Source: CAZJRQ01 sp964548535
GTDB lineage: Bacteria; Bacillota; Clostridia; Oscillospirales; Ruminococcaceae
Length of the DNA stretch: 23,081 nucleotides
Direction of reading: 5' to 3'
NCBI GenBank assembly: GCA_964548535.1
Contig: CAZJRQ010000035.1
Coordinates: 1 to 23,081, forward strand
Shown: positions 15,545 through 22,738 of the stretch, one piece after another
How the letters are laid out: each line of letters opens with the position of its first letter
Position numbering within the stretch: the first letter of the stretch is position 1
The notes under the pieces: model-generated
What the model was told of the DNA's origin: nothing
Database searches by the model: none
Seen by the model: only the letters and a program-made list of their open reading frames with translations
Position numbers and translations under genes: made by a program

Positions 15545-17899
15545 TTATTCAATATTACTAGTTTCAGTTGCCGATATTTTTCGAACCTGCTGGGATGTCA
15601 AAAAGCTAGCCAAAAGCGTAACGCCCAACACAATCAGCGGATAAATAACATAACATTGAAGTACATTAACCTCAAAATCAATCGAGCTAGCACCCATCAT
15701 CTTAAACACCTGACCGCTTGAAATCTGCGCAATTGGATTTGACAAAACAACACCCAAAATAACCGATATAACAAGCACAATTCCAATTCTCAAAGTCTGC
15801 CAGTAAACTAATGATTTGTTCTTAAATCCAATAGCCTTAAGCATTCCAATTTCGCCCTTTTCTTTTGTGATAAAACTCTTAATCATAAGTACAGAAACCA
15901 AAACATTTATAGTCAACACAACAATAACAATAAGATTTCTCATGCCAACCATTGAGTCAGCTATACCACCCATCATATCACTGATATATTCACCGCCAGT
16001 TTGAATATCATCATCAGGATACAGTTTTTGAATTTTCTCAAGTCGCTCATCAATCACCTTTTGAGTAGGATTATCAGTAAATTTAATCTGCATCGCAAAC
16101 TGCCCCATAGCGTAAGAATAATTAATGTCAGCATCTTGGTAAAATCTAATTCCCTCACCCATGTTGTTCATTGTCTGATAAATTCCAGTTACAATATAAT
16201 CATTTTCCTTGTCACCATTGTTAATCGAAACAGTATCGCCGATTTTAGCACCAATCTTGTCAGAAATCATATGAGTAATCGCAACCTCATTTGCATTTTC
16301 AGGTCCAGAACCGTCCATATAAGTATATCTGTCAGCACTAATTCCAGTACCCTGACTTGAAATTGAATTGTGAGCCTTGTCACCATAAGCTATTGTAAAT
16401 TTGAATATAGTCTCTTTAAAAACCTCACAAGGCATATCTTCAGATTTTAACTTGTTTTCAATTTCGCCCAACTCATCTATTACATCCTGTCTGTCACCGC
16501 CCTCACTAAACATCATTTCTTTTGAAATATAAGCGTCACTTTCCGCCATTCCAAACCAAGTTACAAGATTATCACTAGTCAGCGTATCCATAGTCATAAC
16601 AGGAACGATAATCAAAATAAGCCCCAAAGTAAAAGCAATAATCATAACGCCGAATTTTCTAAGACCGCTCAAAATATCGTTTAGTGCCAAAAATGGAACA
16701 GTTGACATTTTTTTAGTTTTGTTAAGATTAAGTATACTCTTTCTCTTAAATCTCTCACCATTCGAACCATTTCGAATAGCGTCAATAGGAGTAATTTTCT
16801 TAACCTTAGCAGTGCTTAAATAGCAAAACATTACAACCACAAAAACAATAGCAATACAGCAAAGCAAACTTATAAGCAAATTATTAGAAGAATCCATTAC
16901 AATATTATTAGAAACCTCTTTGATAAGCAGTTTTCCAAAAGGAATCCCAGCAAAAAATCCAGCAACAGCACCCACAACCGAAATGGCAAAATATTTAGTG
17001 ATATAAATCCCGCGAATTTTCCGATTTCTAATACCAATAGCCTTCATAACACCAATTTCACGGAACTCCTCATTAAGAGTAAACATAATAGTAAAACGCA
17101 GAATTACAATAGAAATAATAATCAAACAAACGCTTACAATCAGCATAATCCCCGCAGTAACCATATCCATAACATACATTATTTTAACAGTAGGAATATC
17201 AAGAACAACAAAAGTAGCAATACCAGTTTTACTAAAATCACTCTGCAATTGTTCCACGTCGTCAGAATTAAATCCATAAGCACAAAAATTAGTAAAATCA
17301 GCATTTTTCATAATGTCGTTATAATCATTTTCACTAACAATCAATCTAGTAATACCAGCCATTGCCGAACCATAAACAATATCCTTATCAGCACCGACAA
17401 ACTCATATTCTTTCGAAAAATCGCCGTTATAAATAGTAATAGTATCGCCGATTTTTATATCCAATAAAGTAACAAGATACTTAGGCAGCCTAATCTCACC
17501 GTCATTAACATTAGTAATTTCCTGATTTTTTTCATCAAAAATCTTATACCCAGTTTGGCTCAAACTCGCAACACAAATAGAATTTGAAAAATCAAATTTA
17601 CCGTCATTAAGTTTAACATTTTTATTACTAATCATCGGATTTTCAATGTAGTTGTAATCAATAATATTTTCATTTGTTTTAGCAAATTCGTCCACTCCAT
17701 CCTTGCCAGATTCAAAAGCAACAACGGTAAAATCCGCCACCCCTGTTTTTTCGATATAAGCGTCCATAGCGTTAGAAATTGTCATTAGATTATTCACACT
17801 ACTAGAAACAAAAGTAGCCGCCAGAATAATAAAAAGGAACACAATAATATTCATAGTCCTTTTCCGTTTCAAGTCTTTCTTGAGTATGTTAAAATACAT
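15545..17899 (-). CDS. Large ABC transporter permease with two FtsX domains
   Basis: Membrane subunit of a MacB/SalY-type ABC system, 784 residues, probably exporting or sensing a peptide, lipid or antibiotic. One helix lies near residues 16-36. An external region about 37-245 follows, then a first FtsX domain with three helices (about 250-365) containing the coupling stretch EEFREIGVMKAIGIRNRKIRG, split here as REIGVMKAIG and RNRKIRG. A helix lies near 418-440, with a second external region to about 655 and a second FtsX domain (about 660-775) with KGEIGMLKAIGFKNKSL. This duplicated 8-helix design differs from the 10-helix BceB type. The start follows GGGAGAGGG. It is the first gene of the operon, and a single chain probably supplies both membrane halves, or it dimerises. 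Confidence 0.9.
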   Translation of the reverse strand: MYFNILKKDLKRKRTMNIIVFLFIILAATFVSSSVNNLMTISNAMDAYIEKTGVADFTVVAFESGKDGVDEFAKTNENIIDYNYIENPMISNKNVKLNDGKFDFSNSICVASLSQTGYKIFDEKNQEITNVNDGEIRLPKYLVTLLDIKIGDTITIYNGDFSKEYEFVGADKDIVYGSAMAGITRLIVSENDYNDIMKNADFTNFCAYGFNSDDVEQLQSDFSKTGIATFVVLDIPTVKIMYVMDMVTAGIMLIVSVCLIIISIVILRFTIMFTLNEEFREIGVMKAIGIRNRKIRGIYITKYFAISVVGAVAGFFAGIPFGKLLIKEVSNNIVMDSSNNLLISLLCCIAIVFVVVMFCYLSTAKVKKITPIDAIRNGSNGERFKRKSILNLNKTKKMSTVPFLALNDILSGLRKFGVMIIAFTLGLILIIVPVMTMDTLTSDNLVTWFGMAESDAYISKEMMFSEGGDRQDVIDELGEIENKLKSEDMPCEVFKETIFKFTIAYGDKAHNSISSQGTGISADRYTYMDGSGPENANEVAITHMISDKIGAKIGDTVSINNGDKENDYIVTGIYQTMNNMGEGIRFYQDADINYSYAMGQFAMQIKFTDNPTQKVIDERLEKIQKLYPDDDIQTGGEYISDMMGGIADSMVGMRNLIVIVVLTINVLVSVLMIKSFITKEKGEIGMLKAIGFKNKSLVYWQTLRIGIVLVISVILGVVLSNPIAQISSGQVFKMMGASSIDFEVNVLQCYVIYPLIVLGVTLLASFLTSQQVRKISATETSNIE

Positions 17900-17942
17900 A
17901 AATTCCCTCTCCCTTTTTCAAGTAATTCGATATCGTATCCAC

Positions 17943-17971
17943 ATTATAACACCCCAATTATTAAATAATCC
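17943..17971 (-). promoter_or_regulatory. Probable extended -10 promoter of the ABC/two-component operon
   Basis: On the minus strand TGTTATAAT gives a perfect -10 (17943-17948) with an extended TG element. No good -35 is present at 17-18 bases. A 13-bp palindrome, ATTATT-A-AATAAT (17957-17969), covers the spacer and -35 position and could bind a regulator such as the operon's own response regulator (inference). The leader to the permease start is about 35 bases. Confidence 0.5.
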
Positions 17972-17977
17972 TTAAAT

Positions 17978-18037
17978 CCAGGGGCGTACCCCTGGACCCC
18001 AATCACGGCAGGGGCGTACCCCTGCACCCCATTCACG
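17978..18037. repeat. Two tandem 30-bp units, each with a GC-rich hairpin
   Basis: The hairpin CCAGGGGCGTACCCCTGG (17978-17995) recurs 30 bases later as GCAGGGGCGTACCCCTGC (18008-18025), each followed by ACCCCA-TCACG-like sequence. The outermost pair is C-G in the first and G-C in the second, so both sides changed and pairing was kept. No T tract follows, so these are not standard terminators. Confidence 0.8.
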
Positions 18038-18180
18038 TAATCGCTCGTACCTCGCTCGGCTTTGACGTGCCGTAATTCAATCCGCGTGGTGATATTATGA
18101 CTGGGGAGAATTAAAGGGCTTGTGGCAATCAAGCATAGCCAAGTCAAAAATTTGCGACAATCTAACAAATTAGCACACAC

Positions 18181-18471
18181 TCCAACCCGAGCAACATAAA
18201 GCCACCATAACCAGTATACTATCCACGAGGACTTTGCGCCGTGCGCGCTAGCACCCAGGGGCGTACCCCTGGACCCATATCACGTTATTACTTAGATGAT
18301 ACTTTAAGTTTAAATCCGCGTGGTGGCAGATTCATTTACTTTATAATTTAAACAACAAAATAACTAACCTCAAAAGACTTTTACGCTTACAACTAACCCC
18401 AACCCGAGCAACATAAAGCCACCATAACCAACAAACTATCCGCGAGGGCATCGCGCCGTGCGCGCTAGCAC
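18181..18471. repeat. Long direct repeat, copy 1
   Basis: About 290 bases that recur near-identically at 18646-18937, offset 465-466 bases. Contents in order are the 73-bp motif, hairpin CCAGGGGCGTACCCCTGG (18255-18272), a TATCACGTTATTACTTA stretch, the CCGCGTGG module, an AT-rich stretch ending TTTACGCTTACAAC, and a second 73-bp motif. Differences between copies are scattered single bases and one base inserted after the hairpin. Confidence 0.85.
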
Positions 18472-18498
18472 CGCCGTACGCGCCAGGACCGCTAGCAT

Positions 18499-18530
18499 AA
18501 AAAAACACGACCCTCATCAAATGAGAATCG
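18499..18530 (-). terminator. Isolated intrinsic terminator inside the repeat island
   Basis: On the minus strand a 10-bp stem (18521-18530 with 18508-18517, including two G-T pairs) and 3-base loop is followed by TG and seven T residues (18499-18505). It would end leftward transcripts arriving from the malY operon 500 bases away, or a small RNA starting in the 18530-18645 gap. The segment 18491-18645 is the only non-repeated part of the island. Confidence 0.75.
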
Positions 18531-18645
18531 CATTTAATATATAAATAAATTACAAAACCTTACAAGGTTCAGTCCACGCGGTAACTATTTGACAATATAA
18601 ATCAAAAAATCCATTGATTGTCACACCCCACATAAAACCACAAAC

Positions 18646-18937
18646 TCCAACCCGAGCAACACAAAGTCACCATAACCAACAAACTATCCGCGAGGACTTT
18701 GCGCCGTGCGCGCTAGCACCCAGGGGCGTGCCCCTGGACCCCATATCACGTTATTACTTAAATGATATTTTAGGGTTAAATCCGCGTGGTGGCAGATTCA
18801 TTTACTTTGTAATTTAAACAACAAAATAACTAACCTCAAAAGACTTTTACGCTTACAACGAACCCCAACCCGAGCAACATAAAGCCACCATAACCAGTAA
18901 ACTTTACGCGAGGGCATAGCGCCGCCCGCGCTAGGGC
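18646..18937. repeat. Long direct repeat, copy 2
   Basis: Second copy of the ~290-base block. Its hairpin at 18720-18737 reads CCAGGGGCGTGCCCCTGG, with one loop base changed. In its first 73-bp motif TAA has become ACA, which by itself opens a short spurious reading frame. The copy runs directly into a fifth, partial motif that ends at the malY stop codon. Confidence 0.85.
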
Positions 18938-19024
18938 CCCGAGCAACATATCGTTACCATCACCAACAAACTATCCGCGAGGGCTTTGCGCCGTGCGCGC
19001 TAGCACTGCCGTCCGCGCCAGGAC

Positions 19025-20200
19025 CTAGGACATTGCATTTTTCAATCTATCTAAGGCAAGTTTCAAAGTCTCTCGCGGACAAGCAACGTTAATACGCTCA
19101 AAACCCTCACCGCATTTGCCGAACATTGAACCGCTGTCAAGCCATAACCCAGCCTTTTTCTCAACTAAATCTTGAAGTTCATCTTCAGTCAAATTCAAAG
19201 CACGAAAATCAAGCCATAATAAATATGTCCCCTCTGGCTCAATAAGCCTAATCTGCTGAATATTTTCAGCAAGATATCCCCTCACAAAATCAATGTTTGA
19301 AAACAAATATTCCATAAGTTCATCATACCAAGCACCGCCATGCCTGTATGCCGCCTCGCAAGCAACCAAACCCAAAGTATTTAGCTGAGAATATCCAGCA
19401 GCATATACAGCACCGCGAAATTTCCGCCTAATGCCAGCGTTCGAAATGAGTATGTTCGAAACCTGAAAACCTGCTAAATTAAAAGTCTTGCTAGGTGATG
19501 TGCAGGTAATCGTAATATCTGACAGCTCCTCACTTAAATTAGCAAAAACAAGGTGCTTGTGTCCTTCATAAACAAAATCTTGGTGAATTTCGTCACTCGC
19601 CACAATCACATTGTGACGTAAACAAATCTCACCAATTTTCAAAAGTTCAGCCTTAGTCCAAACCCTGCCAACAGGATTGTGCGGATTGCAAAGCAAAAAA
19701 AGCTTGACCTTGTTATCAACAATCTTGCGCTCAAAATCTTCAAAATCAATGTGATACTTGCCGTCATCACCCAGATGTAAAGTGTTAACAATCAGCTTTC
19801 GATTGTTGTCCTCAACCACCTCGCTGAATGGATAATACACTGGCTTTTGAATCAAAACAGCGTCGCCCTCGTTAGTAAAAGCCTGAACAGCCATAGCCAG
19901 CGCAAATACAACTCCAGGAGTCTTAATCAGCCAGTTAGGCTCAATCTCCCAATCATGTCTTTTGTTCATCCAACCCTGTAAAGCCTCAAAATAGCTATCC
20001 AGCGGCTCAGTGTATCCAAAAATCCCATGCTCCACACGCTTCTGCACTACCTCAGTAATTTCAGGTGCAGTCTTAAAATCCATGTCCGCAACCCAAAGTG
20101 GCAGAATATCCTTATCCTTGCCCCTGCGCTCTGCAAAATCATATTTTAGACAATCAGTGTTTCGCCTGTCAATAATGCTGTCAAAATCATATTTACTCAT
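19025..20200 (-). CDS. malY: MalY/PatB-type aminotransferase-fold C-S lyase (cystathionine beta-lyase)
   Basis: PLP enzyme of fold type I, 391 residues, expected to cleave cystathionine to homocysteine, pyruvate and ammonia in the cytoplasm. Family marks are the N-terminal FDSIIDRRNTDCLKYD, PLWVADMDF at 34-42, FGYTEP, CNPHNPVGR with N172, SDEIH with D203, PLP lysine K238 in SPSKTFNLAG, and the conserved RINVACPR near the C-terminus. It starts 12 bases after the cystathionine synthase-type gene, with AAGGGTGA overlapping that stop. It is the last gene of the sulfur operon, and its stop codon touches the repeat island with no terminator close behind. Some MalY/PatB proteins act on cysteine or other cysteine conjugates instead. 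Confidence 0.9.
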   Translation of the reverse strand: MSKYDFDSIIDRRNTDCLKYDFAERRGKDKDILPLWVADMDFKTAPEITEVVQKRVEHGIFGYTEPLDSYFEALQGWMNKRHDWEIEPNWLIKTPGVVFALAMAVQAFTNEGDAVLIQKPVYYPFSEVVEDNNRKLIVNTLHLGDDGKYHIDFEDFERKIVDNKVKLFLLCNPHNPVGRVWTKAELLKIGEICLRHNVIVASDEIHQDFVYEGHKHLVFANLSEELSDITITCTSPSKTFNLAGFQVSNILISNAGIRRKFRGAVYAAGYSQLNTLGLVACEAAYRHGGAWYDELMEYLFSNIDFVRGYLAENIQQIRLIEPEGTYLLWLDFRALNLTEDELQDLVEKKAGLWLDSGSMFGKCGEGFERINVACPRETLKLALDRLKNAMS

Positions 20201-20212
20201 TATAAATCACCC

Positions 20213-21355
20213 TTATTTGAAAAGTCTTTCGAACTCATTAATCAAATCCTTGCTGTCCTCAATTCCAACAGAGATACGTAAAATCCTGTCAGTGATTCCG
20301 TTCTTAGCAAGAACATCCTTAGGAACATCAGCGTGAGTCTGAACGATAGGATATGTTATCAAAGTTTCAACTCCGCCCAAGCTTTCAGCAAAATGAATAA
20401 GCTTGACCTGCTTTAAAATTTCAAGTGCAAGCTCCTTGCTCTCAACCTCAAAAGTAATCATACTGCCGAAACCACTAGCCTGATTTTTGCAGATTTCGTA
20501 AGATTTAGTTCCCTCAATTCCAGGATAATAAACCGCCTTTACCTTAGGCTGATTTTTCAACCATTCAACGAGAATCTGCGCGTTTTTCTGAGCGTATTCC
20601 ATTCTAGGACCAAGCGTTTTTATGCCGCGTAAAATAAGCCAGCAGTCAAAAGGCGAAAGCCCCGAGCCAACAGTCTTAATAATAAATCTTAGCTTTTCTG
20701 AAATTTCTTCTGAAGCGGTAACAAGAAATCCAGCCAAAGTGTCGTTGTGACCGCCCAAAAATTTAGTACCGCTGTGAACAACAATGTCAGCACCCAAATC
20801 AAGCGGATTTTGAAAGTACGGCGACAAAAAAGTGTTGTCAACAATAAGATAAATTCCATGCTTTTTAGCAAGCTCAGCCGCCGCCCTAATATCAATAACA
20901 TTCATCATAGGATTAGTAGGAGTTTCAATATAAATCGCCTTTGTTTTATCGGTAATATAGTCCTCAATGTTTTCAACAGCACAATCAATGTGGCTGAAAG
21001 CAATGCCGTTCTTTTCACTGATATTATCAAAAAGTCTAATACTTCCGCCGTATAAATCGCTGTCAGTTACAATATGGTCGCCAGGCTTAAAAAGCTCCAT
21101 TAAAGCAGTAATTGCAGCCATTCCAGTTGTGAAAGCCAAAGCGTCAACACCATTTTCAAGTGATGCCACAACATTTTCAACCTGTGCACGAGTAGGATTT
21201 TGAAGCCTAGAATAATCATACCCAGTCGACTTTCCAACCTCCTCATGTGCAAAGGTCGCCGATTGATAAATCGGAAAACTGATAGCGCCAGTATTGTCAC
21301 ATTTCAAATCTTCACCATTGCCATATAAGCACTTAGTTCTTATACCATAATCCAT
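20213..21355 (-). CDS. Cystathionine gamma-synthase / gamma-lyase family PLP enzyme
   Basis: Trans-sulfuration enzyme of the Cys/Met metabolism PLP family, 380 residues. It has YDYSRLQNPTR at 46-56 (phosphate binding from the neighbouring subunit), TTGMAAI near 76, ETPTNP, DNTF with D173, and PLP lysine K198 in SGTKFLGGHND. The C-terminal SLGGVETLITYP and RISVGIED are standard. Gamma-synthase (MetB/MetI), gamma-lyase and O-acetylhomoserine sulfhydrylase are hard to tell apart by eye. A downstream MalY-type beta-lyase suggests gamma-synthase, so cysteine sulfur would pass to homocysteine. The start has GGAG 9 bases upstream. It lies 53 bases after the desulfurase gene. Confidence 0.88.
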   Translation of the reverse strand: MDYGIRTKCLYGNGEDLKCDNTGAISFPIYQSATFAHEEVGKSTGYDYSRLQNPTRAQVENVVASLENGVDALAFTTGMAAITALMELFKPGDHIVTDSDLYGGSIRLFDNISEKNGIAFSHIDCAVENIEDYITDKTKAIYIETPTNPMMNVIDIRAAAELAKKHGIYLIVDNTFLSPYFQNPLDLGADIVVHSGTKFLGGHNDTLAGFLVTASEEISEKLRFIIKTVGSGLSPFDCWLILRGIKTLGPRMEYAQKNAQILVEWLKNQPKVKAVYYPGIEGTKSYEICKNQASGFGSMITFEVESKELALEILKQVKLIHFAESLGGVETLITYPIVQTHADVPKDVLAKNGITDRILRISVGIEDSKDLINEFERLFK

Positions 21356-21408
21356 ATATTCACACTCCGTTCGTCCAGCAAAAATGCGAAATACACATTT
21401 TAAAAAAG

Positions 21409-22596
21409 CTAAACAATTTTATTTTTCTTTAAATAATCCTCATAAAGCGGTGACATATTGCGCAGTCTTTCAACACTGCTTTTAACAGTATCCACCACAA
21501 AATCTATATCTTCCCTAGTAGTTTTCTCAGACAATGTAAGTCTTAAAGAACCGTGAGCAATGCTGTGCGGCAGTCCAATAGCAAGCAGTACATGTGACGG
21601 ATCTAAAGAGCCAGAAGTACAAGCCGAACCACTCGATGCGCAAATTCCCTGCTGATCTAAAAGCAGCAAAAGTGACTCGCCCTCAATAAATTCAAAGCAG
21701 AAATTCGCATTGTTAGGAAGTCGTTTGCTAGCATGACCGTTTAATCTTGAAAAAGGTACTTCAGACAAAATTCTATTAATCAAATAATCCCTAAGCCGTG
21801 TTTCCAAAGCTGTGTTTTCAGACAGATTTTCATCAGCAATCCTAGCCGCCTCACCCATTCCAACAATAGCCGGAACATTGGTAGTACCGGCTCTTTTGTG
21901 CCTTTCCTGAGAACCGCCATGAACAAAAGAACCTAATCTCACACTATCTCTAATGTACAAAAATCCAACGCCCTTAGGACCATGAAATTTGTGACCGCTA
22001 GCACTCAGCAAATCAATACTCAGCTCATCAACATTAATAGGAGTATGCCCAAAAGCCTGAACAGCATCAGTGTGGAACAAAATTCCATGCTCACGAGCCA
22101 CCTTACCAATTTCCTTAATCGGCATAATCGTGCCAATCTCGTTATTAGCAAACATTACACTTATTAAAATAGTATCCGAACGTATAGCATTTTTCAAATC
22201 TTCAATTGAAATCGACCCAAATTTGTCAACGTCCAAATAAGTAACCTCAAAACCCAGTTTTTCCAAATATTCGCCAGTATGCAAAATCGCATGATGTTCA
22301 ATTTTCGTGGTAATAATATGCTTACCTTTATTTTGCAAAAGCTCCGAAACGCCCTTTAAAGCCCAGTTATCCGACTCTGAACCGCCTCCAGTAAAATATA
22401 TTTCCGAAGACTTAGACCCGATTACATGAGCAATATCAGACCTTGCCGCCTCAACTGCCTCCCTCGCCTCATTAGCAAAACCGTAAACGCTTGAAGGATT
22501 GCTGTAATTGCCTATAAAATAAGGCTGCATTTTCTCAAAAACTTCAGGCAAAAGTTCAGTAGTGGCAGCATTATCCAAATAAATCAGATTTCCCAT
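21409..22596 (-). CDS. nifS: Cysteine desulfurase (NifS/IscS family)
   Basis: PLP enzyme that removes sulfur from cysteine as a protein persulfide, giving alanine. The 395-residue protein shows YLDNAATT at 6-13, NPSSVYGF, TGGGSESDN, EHHA with catalytic His101, MFANNEIGT, HTDAVQ with D177 and Q180, PLP lysine K203 in SGHKFHGPKG, and active cysteine C326 in SSGSACTSGSLDPSHVL. The loop around C326 is of the long group I type (NifS/IscS), not the SufS type. No iscU, iscR or thiI lies beside it here. It heads the operon with the trans-sulfuration genes, so it may serve Fe-S assembly, tRNA thiolation or cysteine balance. The start has GAGGG about 8 bases upstream. Confidence 0.93.
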   Translation of the reverse strand: MGNLIYLDNAATTELLPEVFEKMQPYFIGNYSNPSSVYGFANEAREAVEAARSDIAHVIGSKSSEIYFTGGGSESDNWALKGVSELLQNKGKHIITTKIEHHAILHTGEYLEKLGFEVTYLDVDKFGSISIEDLKNAIRSDTILISVMFANNEIGTIMPIKEIGKVAREHGILFHTDAVQAFGHTPINVDELSIDLLSASGHKFHGPKGVGFLYIRDSVRLGSFVHGGSQERHKRAGTTNVPAIVGMGEAARIADENLSENTALETRLRDYLINRILSEVPFSRLNGHASKRLPNNANFCFEFIEGESLLLLLDQQGICASSGSACTSGSLDPSHVLLAIGLPHSIAHGSLRLTLSEKTTREDIDFVVDTVKSSVERLRNMSPLYEDYLKKNKIV

Positions 22597-22616
22597 GAAT
22601 TTTCCCTCTTTCTTTA

Positions 22617-22645
22617 ATTATACTCTATATTTTTCAGTTTGTCTA
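22617..22645 (-). promoter_or_regulatory. Candidate proximal promoter of the sulfur operon
   Basis: TAGACA (22640-22645) and a perfect TATAAT (22617-22622) are 17 bases apart on the minus strand. Transcription would start near 22610, only about 14 bases before the ATG, which barely leaves room for the ribosome site. It may therefore be a minor promoter or chance in AT-rich DNA. Confidence 0.4.
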
Positions 22646-22694
22646 TATATTTTATAACCAAAAACTTCAAACTTTTCGACAAATTATAGTAAAC

Positions 22695-22724
22695 TGATAG
22701 GTTTAATATATATTAACACTATCA
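22695..22724. promoter_or_regulatory. Dyad-symmetric candidate operator over the -10 box
   Basis: A 30-bp inverted repeat: TGATAG (22695-22700), two unmatched bases, the perfect palindrome TTAATATATATTAA (22703-22716), two unmatched bases, CTATCA (22719-22724). Further out, GACAAATTA (22678-22686) and its complement TAATTTGTC (22728-22736) extend the symmetry imperfectly. The element covers the -10 box and part of the spacer, a repressor-like position. The regulator is unknown; Rrf2- or LysR-type sulfur regulators are possibilities only. Confidence 0.55.
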
Positions 22725-22738
22725 AACTAATTTGTCAA
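22710..22738 (-). promoter_or_regulatory. Main sigma-A promoter of the sulfur operon
   Basis: A perfect TTGACA (22733-22738) and TAATAT (22710-22715) are 17 bases apart on the minus strand. The predicted start is near 22703, giving a ~107-base leader to the desulfurase gene. No T-box or SAM-riboswitch hallmarks were recognised in the leader. Confidence 0.75.

Larger units (their letters stand above)
17978..19025. repeat. Intergenic repeat island (nested direct and inverted repeats)
   Basis: About 1 kb between the permease promoter and the malY stop codon holds no supported gene. It is made of repeated modules: a 73-bp motif in five copies (18182-18254, 18399-18471, 18647-18719, 18865-18937 and, partial, 18938-19006), a longer ~290-bp duplication, and four GC-rich hairpins. 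Copies 2 and 5 of the motif are both followed by a similar 19-bp tail ending GCGCCAGGACC. The other unit, containing CCGCGTGG, recurs near 18079, 18317 and 18783, and inverted (CCACGCGG) near 18574. The modules are far more GC-rich than flanking genes. They look like an interspersed genomic repeat family, not a coding region. Confidence 0.85.

Noticed and set aside
17944..18180. 78-residue minus-strand open frame containing GVQGYAP twice
   Set aside because: The peptide repeat is just the 30-bp hairpin repeat read in frame, and the frame runs into the permease promoter. No ribosome site or family features.
18614..18817. 67-residue plus-strand open frame in the repeat island
   Set aside because: It lies wholly in repeat copy 2 and is open only because TAA in the motif became ACA; the equivalent frame in copy 1 is stopped. 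No ribosome site is visible.
17978..19025. CRISPR array
   Set aside because: Repeat units differ in length and order, spacing is irregular (73 to 248 bases) and the intervening sequences are themselves repeated; no cas gene is present.
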